Source: Tupaia tana (Eukaryota > Chordata > Mammalia > Scandentia > Tupaiidae). Taken from it: a stretch of 64,000 nt of DNA. The stretch lies in contig JAKSZU010000002.1 of NCBI GenBank assembly GCA_026018925.1, positions 12,955,662 through 13,019,661 of the forward strand. Direction: 5' to 3'. A program made the position numbers and the translations under genes. Of this stretch, positions 11,151 through 20,380 are shown piece by piece. The notes under the pieces are model-generated. The model was not told where the DNA came from and made no database searches. It was given only the letters and a program-made list of their open reading frames with translations. Each line of letters starts with the position of its first letter. The stretch's first letter is position 1.

Positions 11151-11413
11151 CAGGGCTAACAGGTGGCATGGTGGTTAAGGCACTGGATTCCCACTATGGC
11201 CGACTGTGGTTTGAGTTCTGGATCTGGCTGCTTAGAAATCACGCTGGGGGTGTGTGTGTGCCCAAAATCCCAGAAGGAGAATGGAGGAGAAGGGATTGCA
11301 GTGTGGCTGTCCCCTCTGGGGGTGTCGTCTCACTTTCTCTCTAACTGTCTCTCTCTCTGGCAAGCACACGAACCCTATGGCAAAAAAAAAAAAAAAAAAG
11401 AGAGAGAGAGATG
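11151..11413 (+). mobile_element. tRNA-type SINE, type B (intermediate)
   Basis: The head is AGGGCTAACAGGTGGCATGG, the A-box region is TGGCATGGTGGTTAAGG and the B-box region GTGGTTTGAGTTC. The body matches type A but with fewer CpGs. The tail CCCTATGGC runs into A18 and GA repeats. The head with GGTGGCATGGTGGTTAAGG is the older version from which the CpG-rich type A head may derive. Confidence 0.85.
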
Positions 11414-11603
11414 TGATCCCTCACTCCCATGCGATGGGAGGTAGAGGAGGCGAGGTTCTGTGGGCTTCCTTCGTGATCTCGTCCCGAGACCCCAGTCGGG
11501 GACCCTGACTAAGCAGAGCAGGTCCCACCCCCTGTGGCCTTGCTGGGGAGGCTTGCCGCAGCAGTGCTGCCTTGTGATGGGGAAAGGGCACCCAGGCACA
11601 CTG

Positions 11604-11880
11604 CTCTCAGGGGCGTGGTGGTTAAGGTGCTAGGCTCCCACATGGCAGACCACAGTTTGAGTCCTGGACCTGGTGGCTTGAAAATCACATCAGGCACTTG
11701 TGCACCCAAAATCCCAGGAGGAGAATGGAGAAGGGATTGAGGTGTAGTCATCCTCCCTGTGTGTGTGGGGGGTGTGTGTGTGATTTCTCACTTTCCCTCT
11801 CTCTCTCTTTCTGGTGAGTGCACCCACCCTATGGCAAAAGCCTTAAAAAGGAGAAAGAGAAAGGAGCAGAGAAAGAAAGA
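11604..11880 (+). mobile_element. tRNA-type SINE, type B, diverged
   Basis: It begins with GGGGCGTGGTGGTTAAGGTG, has the B-box-like AGTTTGAGTCC at about 11655-11665 and the usual body. A GT-rich expansion lies at about 11758-11782, followed by the tail CACCCTATGGCAAAAGCC and a GA-rich end. It lies about 190 bp after the previous SINE in the same orientation. Confidence 0.8.
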
Positions 11881-12409
11881 AATGCGGTTCACGGTTGCCA
11901 CCTGCTCGTCTCATCCACCCCTGCTGAGGGTTTCTGGAGCCTGCTGTAGGTGAGAATGGCAGTTCCCATCGGCTCTAGCTCGGAGACTGCCAGGCAGATC
12001 CTGTTGCCTTGTATCTGGGATTGCAAGGCCAGTTCACAGAACGCTGGCCCCGTTCCTCCGACGAGCTGGTTGCTGGCATTGTGCCCGTGTGCGTTACCAC
12101 GTCCTCTCCCCGATACGTGGATGCCTTCCCTGCTGTCTGGGGATGAGTTGCAGATGTCATGCTCTTGTATCCCTAAATTCTTCAGGTTGTATTTCCTGAG
12201 GATAATCATGTTCTCTTATAAAAGTGCAATATAATGATTCAAAGCCAGGGTGGCACATTGACATAAACACTGTTATCTAGTCCGAAGCCCATTCTCAAAC
12301 CCCTTCATTACCCTAATACTGCGTGTGCAGTGACTTCTTTTTCCCAGCCCAGAGCCCAATCCAGGACCCCACATTCCAAGAGTAATGCCATATGGGCTGT
12401 GGGTTTTAC

Positions 12410-12586
12410 TTTTTTTTTTTTTTAATGATTTTTAAATTTAATTTATTCATTTATTTTAATTTGACCAGAGAGAGACACAGAAAGAGAGAGAAATGAGAAA
12501 GCAAGCCACCAGGTCCAGGACTCAAATCGTGGTTGACTATGTGGGAGTGTCTAGCCCCTTAACCACCATGCCACCTGCTGGTCCCC
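12410..12586 (-). mobile_element. Short tRNA-type SINE, type C, minus strand
   Basis: A T14 run is followed by the type C tail ATTTTAATTTGACCAGAGAG, the compact body with GAGAAAGCAAGCCACCAGG and the head ending ACCATGCCACCTGCTGGTCC at about 12567-12586. Confidence 0.85.
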
Positions 12587-12702
12587 CCCTCTTTTTTTAT
12601 TTTTTTTTTTTTAGGCTTTGCCTTTTCTGAAAAACTATTTTTTATTGATTTTATTCATTCAGGCTGCTGGGTTTTATTAACTGGTTCTCACTGTTGGATG
12701 TT

Positions 12703-12861
12703 TACTTTTTTTAAGAATTATTTATTCAATTTATTATTATTTTTTCTTCAATTTGACATAGTGAGAGAGGGTGATCAAACAAACCACCAGGTCTGGCACT
12801 CAAACTGTGGGCAGCCATGTGGGGGTCCACTGCCTTCACTACCACACCACCTGCTGGCCCC
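12703..12861 (-). mobile_element. Short tRNA-type SINE, type C, minus strand, diverged
   Basis: It has the type C tail (TTCAATTTGACATAGTGAGAG), body (AAACAAACCACCAGGTCTGG) and head end (ACCACACCACCTGCTGGCCC). It is the second C copy in this orientation within 450 bp, but the flanks differ, so it is an independent insertion. Confidence 0.75.
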
Positions 12862-12977
12862 GATTTCTGATTTTCTTCTCTGTAAGTCATGCTACTGTGA
12901 ATATCCTTGCTCTTATATTAATATTTTTGTCCCAACCCCCTTAGAAGATGTTCTTAGAATAACATTCAACCATGTGA

Positions 12978-13228
12978 GGGACCGGCAGTTAGCGTAATGG
13001 CTATGTCGCTGGACTCCCACATAGTCGACCGTGGTTCGAGTCCTGGACCCTGTGGCTTAAACTCATGTCGGGCGTGTGTGCGTGTGTTCCCAAGATCCCA
13101 AGAGGAGAGCGGAGGAGAAGGGAATACGACGTGGCCATCCCCCCTGGGGGGTGGTTTCTCACTTTCTGTCTTTCTGTCTGTCTGTCTGGTGAGCACACGT
13201 GCCCTATAGCAAAAACCTCTCAAAAAAA
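12978..13228 (+). mobile_element. tRNA-type SINE, type A, with ~20-bp flanking duplication
   Basis: This is a full-length type A copy with perfect A-box-like TTAGCGTAATGGC and B box GGTTCGAGTCC. The preceding AATAACATTCAACCATGTGA (about 12958-12977) is repeated after the tail at about 13230-13249 with one change. The near-identical long duplication and intact B box mark a young insertion. Confidence 0.93.
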
Positions 13229-13765
13229 GAATAACATTTAACCATGTGAAATGGCCAACTTTGCCTCAAGGTGGAGGTCACCGTCCACCGTCCAGAGTGA
13301 CCCGCCACCCCGTCTGTTTTGTAACTCTCGTTTGGTTTTCTTCCTTCTGCCTCACAGCCACGCAGTTTGGGGGGAGCCGAGCACATGCCCAAATCCAGGG
13401 AGCATCGGGGGTTGTTAGCCAACGAGACCTGGAATTTGGTGCCGTGGAGAACCCCGGGGGCACGGGACTGGTGTGGCTCAGTCGGCCCACACGCGTGTGT
13501 GGGGGAGGCTGTCTCCCCTGGGGGTCGTAAAAGGAACACACCTCACTCCCAGGAGGGCCTTGGCAACACACCTCGGGAGGAAGCGGACAGCAGCGCAGGG
13601 GCGCCAAGAGCGAGGGCCCTCTGCACCCACAGTTCCTGCTCCCTGGCTAGCCCAGGTCTGGGCCCCGCACCTCCCATGAGCCGTTTGGCTCGTGATCTCT
13701 GTTCCTGGCAGCTGGAAGTATCCCCCCTGAAACAAACAGTGCCCACCTATTTCTGGGAGGCAGGT

Positions 13766-14130
13766 TGAGCGGTGGCCCTCAAAGGATGTCCCTGGCCTAG
13801 CACCCCGACCCTCCCAGTGTGACCTTATTTGAAAGCGGGCCTTGGCAGAGGTAGTTATTGATGATCGTGAGGTGAGGTCATCCCGGGTTTCTCAGGGAGG
13901 CTTCACATCGGACGACAAGTGTCCTTAGACGACGGGAAGACACGCTCACAGAAGAGAAGGCCATGTGACAACGGAGGCCAGGGTCAGACTGATGAGGCTT
14001 TGAGCCAAGGGCCACCTGGAGCCTCTAGAAGCTCTTAGAAGCAAAGGAGGAGTCTGTCCTAGAGACTTCTGGGGGCGCGTGTCTGTGCTGGCATCGCCTC
14101 TTGGATTCTGGCCTACAGAACTGTGAGAGG
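13766..14130 (+). mobile_element. MaLR LTR fossil, MLT1A/B-like
   Basis: The order of segments matches an MLT1 LTR in forward orientation. It runs from GTGGCCCTCAAAGGATGTCC, through TGTGACCTTATTTGAAAGC, AAGTGTCCTTAGACG and AGAGAAGGCCATGTGACAAC, to TCTGGCCTACAGAACTGTGAG. It is a solo LTR of the non-autonomous ERVL-MaLR group, long dead and well diverged. The age is that of the early placental radiation. Confidence 0.8.
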
Positions 14131-14559
14131 GTGACCTGCTGACTTCAGGGGCTAGGTTTGTGTAGGTGCAGCGATCCTGCTGAGAGACCAGCCTTAGCGA
14201 ACATCTAAATAAAGGGCTGAGACTGCGGCTTGTCCAGCCTGCGGCCCAGGCACCTGGCTCTGCACTGGTACCGCCCTGGGGCGAAGCCTGGCCCGAGTGG
14301 CACGTCCTGCCTTCCCTCCTTGGCACTGCCGGTTAGCATCTCGTGCAGAGGCTGTCTTCCTGCTGTTCCCCCCTCTCCAAACATTGCTATGGATTTTCAA
14401 GGTGTCAGAGCTGCTTGAAAAGGTTCCATGTGTTGCGGCTTTTGGTCACGTGTGTGGTTTCCAGTCCCATCTTGGATACGCACCTGCAGGAACAAGGGTT
14501 GAGCTGATCAGAAAAGGAGAAGCAAGCTGCAAAACCGACGCATTATCATTCGGGAGAGA

Positions 14560-14810
14560 CTTGGGGTAGAGTTATGTTGAAAATTGTCCAATAAATTAAT
14601 TTTACAGACTTTTAAGGGATAGCTTTTAGATTAATGGAAATATTACTGGAATTTAAATTCAGCCCATTAAGTCATCAATTATATTGTTGTAGCAACATCA
14701 TGTGTTTGATGTTAATGAAACACACAAATAAAAAAGAAACGATGCAGGCAAGCCATTTGCTTTACTGTTTTGGGTGATTGGAGCCAAATGTCTAATAAAT
14801 TTACCTTCAG
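14560..14810. promoter_or_regulatory. AT-rich candidate conserved non-coding element
   Basis: This is a repeat-free block with several homeodomain-type cores (ATAAATTAATTTTAC, TTTAGATTAATGG, GATGTTAATGAAAC). It also has an inverted GTTG/CAAC pair, GTTGTAGCAAC at about 14686-14696, reminiscent of an RFX X-box half-site arrangement. The sharp change from GC-rich LTR flank to AT-rich, motif-dense unique DNA makes it a reasonable enhancer candidate, but this is inference only. Confidence 0.25.
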
Positions 14811-15098
14811 TAGTTAGAGCAGAGCCGGGGCTGTGGGGACGAGGGGAACAGCAGTGGAACCAAGGTCTGTTAGCAAGGGGCAGCCTTCATGTGCCCGGAT
14901 GGAAGGTCCATCGCATCCCCTGGTCGAGGAAGAGAGTACCTTCTTTCCCTCTTTCTACCTTCCCCACTCTGCTTTTCTTCAGTTTCCCGGATACATTCAT
15001 TAGTGTGTCCTAATTCCTTTGCTCCTAATTTCATATTTCCCTGTATCCCTTTTCAAATATTGCCCCGTTCAGCTCAGTTTGCTCTACTACAGAATCTT

Positions 15099-15343
15099 AT
15101 TTTTTTTTTAATTGCCTAATTGCCAGAGGGTGCGTGTCCCAGAGAGAGAGGGAGAGGGAGAAAGCACGCCTACGATGGGGTGTGGTCACACTGTAATGGG
15201 TTCTCCCTCCTTTCCCCACCTGGCTGGGATTTGGGGCGTGTGTGTACAGGTGCCCACGTATTTTCCAGGCCACAGAGCCACATGAACTACAGGGTGGGCC
15301 ATGTGGGATCTGGCTCCCTAACCACTAGGCGGCAGAGCCAGCC
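15099..15343 (-). mobile_element. tRNA-type SINE, type D, minus strand
   Basis: A T run precedes the tail TAATTGCCTAATTGCCAGAGG. The body has GGGATTTGGGGCGTGTGTGT, and the head ends CCCTAACCACTAGGCGGCAG followed by AGCCAGC. The head matches the other D copies. Confidence 0.75.
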
Positions 15344-15537
15344 GCATTGCTGGGTCTTCGAGGCCGACCTCCTGACCGCAGTCCCCGCTGCTCTCTTCCA
15401 TATATTCCTGACTCTCACGGTGACCTTCAGCCCAGCCTAGTGCTTCCGCCCAAATGAGAAAAGGCATCTTCTTTTGGATAGCGGAATTGGAGAATGGCCC
15501 TCCCCGTGCGGTCACAGACCCGTGTCATTCCTGACTG

Positions 15538-15841
15538 TACGTTTCTGTCTCCACAACATTCACACGTGGAAATTCGGGCCCCATGTGAGGTTATGAGGAG
15601 GTAGGACTTTGTGAGGGGCTGAGGTCGTGGGATGGCGCTCTCATGGCGGGATTAGAGCCCTCATCAAAGGGACCCCAGGGAGCCCCCTCGCCCTCTTTCT
15701 GCGCGAGGACTGGTGAGAAGTCGGTCTCCGGTGAGCCGGGAGCGGCCTCGCTGGACTCTGACCTGGCTGGCACCTGCTCCCAGACTTCCGGCCTCTGGAG
15801 CCGTGAGAAAGAAGCTTCTGTTGTCCATGAGCCACTGGCCT
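15538..15841 (+). mobile_element. MaLR LTR fossil, MST/MLT1-like
   Basis: Forward LTR landmarks occur in order: GAGGAGGTAGGACTTTGTGAG, GGGATTAGAGCCCTCATCAAA, GGGACCCCAGGGAGCCCCC and CTCGCCCTCTTTCTGCGCGAG. The end is near CTTCCGGCCTCTGGAGCCGTG and CTTCTGTTGTCCATGAGCCAC. It is a solo, diverged LTR of the ERVL-MaLR group. The frames over it on both strands are accidental. Confidence 0.75.
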
Positions 15842-16032
15842 GAGCGCACCGAGACGTGCGCGGAGCCCGTCGGGGACAGGGACTGGCCTTCCTCCTGCAG
15901 GGCGCACTGGCACTCGTCCTGCAGTCGCTGCTCCGCTCCCGGCTGCCTCTGTCCTCGACCCGTCAGGCTCCTGTGGTCCTCCCAGCCCGAATACCCCGGG
16001 CCTCCTGACCAGCCTTTCATGTGTGTTCTCGG
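15842..16032. other. Short CpG-dense unique stretch
   Basis: Between an LTR fossil and a SINE lies a segment of about 190 bp with many CpGs (for example CGAGACGTGCGCGGAGCCCG). It is too short to call a CpG island with confidence, and no exon is visible. Confidence 0.35.
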
Positions 16033-16207
16033 GCCAGCTCTGCGGCACGGCAGTTTGCAGAAGCTGGGTTCCACGTGGAGACGGAGGTTTGAATCCCTGG
16101 CCCGACTGGCCTGGATGCACTCGGTAGGTGCCCGAGTACCTAAGAACCGCTGGGCGGGAGGCAGTGGAAGGAGGGAGTCATGGCACGACTAAACTCTGAG
16201 GAGGGTG

Positions 16208-16238
<31 letters not shown>

Positions 16239-16265
16239 GTGCTCTGTCATGAATTTAAAATAAAC
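16033..16265 (+). mobile_element. tRNA-type SINE, type D, with expanded TC tract
   Basis: The head GGGCCAGCTCTGCGGCACGG is followed by the B-box-like GGTTTGAATCCCTGG at about 16086-16100. The degenerate body ends in a (TC)n run at about 16208-16236 and an A-rich end, AATTTAAAATAAACG. The TC run is the family's normal pyrimidine tract expanded into a microsatellite. Confidence 0.65.
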
Positions 16266-16420
16266 GCTCAGTGGCGTCTGATTCCTTCCCCTCCTTGCCC
16301 TTCTTGCTGGGCGTGCAGAGACCCCCGGGAGCACCGAGGACTGTGCGCTCTGTGGCCGTCAATCCCTGACTGCTGTATGCTGGCAGGATGGCGTTGCCCT
16401 TCACAGGTTGCCTTTTTATT

Positions 16421-16673
16421 TAAAAAAAATTTTTTTAGAGATTTTTATGCTTGCTGGAGAGACAGAGAGTGAGAGGAAGAGAGAGATAGTGAGAAACCAT
16501 GCCTGGCCATGGTGGGGCGGATGGACACGCTGCAGTCCCTTTTCCTCTCAGGATTTTGGGCATGCATGCACATGTGCTGGGTGCAAATTTCAAGCTTCTG
16601 GGCTCGGGATTTGAACTGTGGTTGGCTGTGTGGGAGTCCAGTGCCTTAACCACTACAGCACCTGCTAGCCCCA
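16421..16673 (-). mobile_element. tRNA-type SINE, type B, minus strand
   Basis: The A/T-rich tail junction leads into GAGATTTTTATGCTTGCTGG, a purine-rich tract and the body with GGGCATGCATGCACATGTGC. The head ends TTAACCACTACAGCACCTGC and TAGCCCC. Internal promoter boxes are decayed, consistent with an older subfamily. Confidence 0.85.
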
Positions 16674-17011
16674 ACAGAGGATGCCTTTTCTGAGTTCGTG
16701 TCTGTCAAGTGGATGGAAGCGGTGTTTCCTCCCTCGCAGCCCACCCGAGTGTCCCGGCCCGCTCTCTCCGCCGTTGTGCGCTGCTGGGAAGACGGCGTGT
16801 CCAGGCAGGCTGGCGTCGGGGCACGTCTGTGCAGCGGGGCTCGGTCTGCTGAGAGCCCTGTGCTCACGTGGGGCAGCACGCCTCACGGGTCCCACAGAGC
16901 CGCTTCCAGACCCCCACTTGAGTGTTCCTTTCTTGGAAGAGAAAGTCTTACCTCCTACTTTACTCAATTACCTTGTGAATATGCGAGGCCATCTGGGTTC
17001 TCCCAAGTTCT

Positions 17012-17248
17012 TTTTTTTTTTTTGGAGAGGTTTTTGCTATAGGGCGCGTGCATTTGCCAGAAAGACAGAGAGATAGAAAATGAGGGGGCAGGGCCACGCT
17101 GCAATTCCTTCTCCTCCATTCTCTTCTCGGGATCTTGGGCACACACGCACACGTGCCCTGAGTAAGTTTAAGCCACCGGGTCTCGGACTCGAACCAGTTG
17201 AATACATGGGAGTTCAGCAACATAGCCATTATGCTAACTGCTGGTCCC
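17012..17248 (-). mobile_element. tRNA-type SINE, type A, minus strand, exact 16-bp flanking duplication
   Basis: A T12 run, the tail GGAGAGGTTTTTGCTATAGG, the body and the head CATTATGCTAACTGCTGGTCCC are all present. The sequence GGTTCTCCCAAGTTCT occurs exactly at 16996-17011 and again at 17249-17264. An exact duplication indicates a young insertion, although the B box carries a small change. Confidence 0.95.
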
Positions 17249-17835
17249 GGTTCTCCCAAGTTCTGTATTCTCCGTGGTCTTCATATCTTTGTGCACTCAA
17301 CTCCCCCTCGGTAGCTCAGAAAAAGGCACGCCCTTTCTTTTGTCCCAGCTAACCCCTCTGTTCCCACCACTAACTAGAGCCAGCGTTACCATCTTGTCTG
17401 CAGACTCGTGCTGTCGATTTTTCCTTCGCCGTGTCCTGTAGAGCTGGCCTCTCGTGCAGGCTCCTCGCCCGCCTTGGTTTCCACACTGGTGGCCTGGTTC
17501 TGGTCCTCACCCAGTCTCACCTGGTCACGCAGTATTCTGGCAGCGGCACGGTCTGGAGGGCTCCCTCAGCTCTCCTGCCACTCGCTCCTCCTGCAGAAGC
17601 ATGGCCTAGGCTGGAGCACTGGCCCTCCAGGACATAGCACAGTGCAAGGCTTGTCAGGCATCAGGACAGAATGGATTCTGAACCACGTAGCTTGTCCTTC
17701 AAGGGTCCGTATATCATACTTTGGATTTGGTGGGAAGCTACTTCTAATTCCTGTAATTCTCAATCTCCATTTTTACTACAGCCAATGGAAATATTTTCTC
17801 CTGTTCTGTCCTGTGGTTCGAGCCTCTGTTTTCAC

Positions 17836-17930
17836 TCATGTGTACAAGGAGATTTTAAAAATTAAAGTGTGAGTTTATTTTGGTGCAAAGTTTTTTTTTT
17901 TTTTTAAATGCATGCATACTTTTCTCGTAA
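17836..17930 (+). repeat. Unassigned interspersed repeat, copy 1
   Basis: The segment ACAAGGAGATTTTAAAAATT, followed by TTATTTTGGTGCAAAG, a T-rich run and AAATGCATGCATAC, is clearly related to the segment at about 24695-24830. Both share ACAAGGAGA(T/C)TTTAAAA, the TTAT-GGTGCAA block and an AAAT(G/C)CATGC motif in the same order. I cannot name the family; an old LINE 3' end is possible. Confidence 0.5.
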
Positions 17931-18184
17931 ACACACCTCCTGCAGATTCCTGAAGGCCTCTTGCTCATGCTGCCCATGTGCCTTTGCTCCACACCCGCTC
18001 GCTCTCAGGGTCTTGTCATCCTCCGTAGCCCCGTAAGCAGCCACGCTTTTCTCTAGGCTTTTCTTGATCTTCCCAGTGAAGAGTGGCCTCTACCTTCTGT
18101 GAATTCCTACTGCTGCCATTATGTCCTTTGATGCTCTCTCTCTCACTGTGTCTTAGTTTGTACATTCAGGTCTTATCTGCCCTC

Positions 18185-18250
18185 TGGACCATATGCTTCC
18201 TCAAGGACATGCCCCAGGCAGGCCGTCTTTGTGTGTCCAAAGCCCTGTCA
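18185..18250 (+). mobile_element. Possible L2 3'-end fragment
   Basis: The pattern ATGCTTCCTCAAGGACATGC, GTCTTTGTGTGTCCAAAGCC resembles the typical L2 3' segment (gap of a few bases, then 'GTCTTTG...CC-AGCC'). It is short and diverged. Confidence 0.3.
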
Positions 18251-18812
18251 CCGTCTCTTGTGTATCGTTTTTCAAAAGATATTTACTGAACTCCATGTTT
18301 TTTCTTATTCATCTATTGTTAATATACTGCCTCCTTCTTAAAAGCATTTGGGGCAGCTTACAATAAAGGCCAAGTATATATGGATTGATAAAATAAATAT
18401 AAAGGTCAAGTCATCTAAAAGAAAAAAGTGGATACACATAGGAACAGACAGCTGGTACTCACATAAGGAGCGAGTGTGCCAGAAGCACTTGCAAACCTTT
18501 CCACTTGACTAGCAACTTAAGGAGTGAGACTAAATTAGCAACACAATGGCTTCTCAACAGCAAGTGGTCTACCAGTGTGAAGGGACAGCCCCCGGTAGGC
18601 GAGGCCATGGGAAGTGAGCGGTTTATAGACCAGTCTTGTATTCAAATTTACTGCAGACTTTCTGCAGGTCACCCCATCAGTGCTGAGAAAGTCTCACTAT
18701 CATTGTACACAGCAAGTTTGTTTCAAAGATGTTTCTAAAGAAATAGCTGTGGGTGAACACCAAGATTTGGGTAACACCATTTATCTTATTAGGTAACACG
18801 ATTTATTTCATG

Positions 18813-18962
18813 AATGAATAATTTTATTTGCTATTATTTGTTTTTTAATTTGACCAGAAAGACAGAGAAAGTGAGAAAGCCAGCTGCCAGGCCCAGGACT
18901 TGAACTGTGCTTGACCATGTGGGAGTTCAGCACCTTAACTACCATGCCACCTGTTGGCCCTA
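18813..18962 (-). mobile_element. Short tRNA-type SINE, type C, minus strand
   Basis: The tail TTTTTTAATTTGACCAGAAAG, the compact body GAGAAAGCCAGCTGCCAGGC and the head end ACCATGCCACCTGTTGGCCC give a complete type C copy. Confidence 0.85.
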
Positions 18963-19280
18963 TAACGCTGTTTAAATATAAGTATTTGTCCTTTTCCTTA
19001 CCCTGAAAACCTTTATCTTATTGCCATTGATTTTTATTTGTTTTATCCCTAGTATACACAATTTCAGGTACTGTTAATACTATAACTAATGAAAGCGAGA
19101 GACAGCAATGAAGGATTGCCTTGAGGTATTTTGGGCCTTGGAATGTACCCTAATAGGGATATACCACCAGATATTGTGTTCAGGTTATTGTAAAAGTTCT
19201 CTCTCTGTGTAGATATGCCATGACTGGATATTCTTTTGGCTTACTTTCAGTTTTTTGAGAGACTGTCTTTTTCTAATGTA

Positions 19281-19362
19281 TTAGGTCATCAGAAAAGTGA
19301 TGACCTAATTTTTCTGTTTTTCTATGCAAAAATGTGTCATGAGTTTTCTGGCGACCCAGTAA
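19281..19362 (+). mobile_element. Short palindromic TA-flanked element (mariner-type MITE), copy 1
   Basis: The left arm starts TTAGGTCATCAGAAAAGTGA right after a TA dinucleotide. The right arm, TGTCATGAGTTTTCTGGCGA then CCCAGTAA, is close to its reverse complement. The AT-rich centre contains TTTTTCTGTTTTTCTATG. Length, palindromic shape, TTAGG-type ends and TA flanks match mariner-derived miniature elements such as primate MADE1, but the arm sequence differs from MADE1. A second copy in opposite orientation lies at 44305-44382. Confidence 0.65.
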
Positions 19363-19689
19363 TTCTGCTTTTTGAACTTTGAAAACATCGTATAGACTGT
19401 CAGGACCTCTGGTAAGGCGTGCACAGTGAGGTCCAGCTTCTGCCCTGGGCCTCTCTCACGTGCTCTCTGCTCCCGTCCTTTGCTCGTTAATGGCGCAGGC
19501 TAGTAACCCTGCCTGCACCTGATTCCTTTCCCGTAATCCACCCTGCAGTACTTCAGGGCCAGGAGAGGCGTCTGCCATTCCTCTCACAGCTGGAGTCTTC
19601 TGTCGCGTGGGGTTTAATGTGCCTCCGCCCGTGGTGGTTATGAAGGTAACAGCCTGTGCCACCACGGGACTGCTAGAAGGCTGTGCCCG

Positions 19690-20012
19690 TGTCGCTCTGT
19701 GTCTTCGCACCCCTGGGAACAGTCCTGGATGCGGGGTTCACGGGACAAAGTGGTCGTGTGTGTGCTTTTGCCCACTGACGCCTAGTCCCTCCCACAGGGG
19801 CTGTGCACTTTCGGGCTCTGCAGGACAGCGCTGTCTCACCAGCCTCGTCCACACCCGGTGTGGAAAGCTGTTAGGTCTTTGCTAAATCGTTGATGAGAAA
19901 CACATCTGCGTGTAATTCCAACAAGCAATCCTCTTATTGTTAGCAAGGTTCAGCATCTTTTCCCAAGCGTGTCATTTGCATTTCTTTCTTAGGAACTGCC
20001 CATTTTTCTACA
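19690..20012 (+). mobile_element. Old L1M-type LINE 3' region fragment
   Basis: Landmarks resemble the 3' region of old L1M elements in order: GGAACAGTCCTGGATGCGGG, CTCACCAGCCTCGTCCACAC, GTTAGCAAGGTTCAGCATCTT and TCATTTGCATTTCTTTCTTAG, then AACTGCCCATTTTTCTAC. It is highly diverged and partial; only the general family is safe. Confidence 0.45.
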
Positions 20013-20131
20013 AGGGCACACTGTTAAGGGTGAAAACTTTTTCCTTTTTTTTTTTCCCCCCTTTCTACTATCTTTGACTGTGAGGGGATGATGTAACTTA
20101 AGGAGTAACATGACCTATCAACATAGAGTCA

Positions 20132-20380
20132 TGGACCAGCAGATGGCATAATGGTTAAATTGCTGGACTCCCATGTAGTTGACCGTGGTTTGAGTCCTAG
20201 ACCTGCTGGCTTAAAACTCATGCCAGGCATGTGTGTGTGCATGCCCAAAATCCTGAGAGGAGAATGGAGGGGAAGGGACTGAGGCATGGCCTTTCTCCCA
20301 GGGATTTCTCACTTTGTGTCTCTCTGTCTCTCTGCTGAGCACATGCGCCCTATAGCAAGGATCTCTCTCAAAAAAAGAAT
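20132..20380 (+). mobile_element. tRNA-type SINE, between types A and B
   Basis: The head ACCAGCAGATGGCATAATGG combines features of A and B heads. The B-box-like GTGGTTTGAGTCC, the full body and the tail GCCCTATAGCAAGGATCTC with an A run follow. CpG losses suggest it is older than the copies at 10443 and 12978. Confidence 0.88.

Noticed and set aside
15641-16120. 159-codon frames on both strands
   Set aside because: They overlap a MaLR LTR fossil and a SINE head; equal-length opposite frames indicate GC-driven chance.
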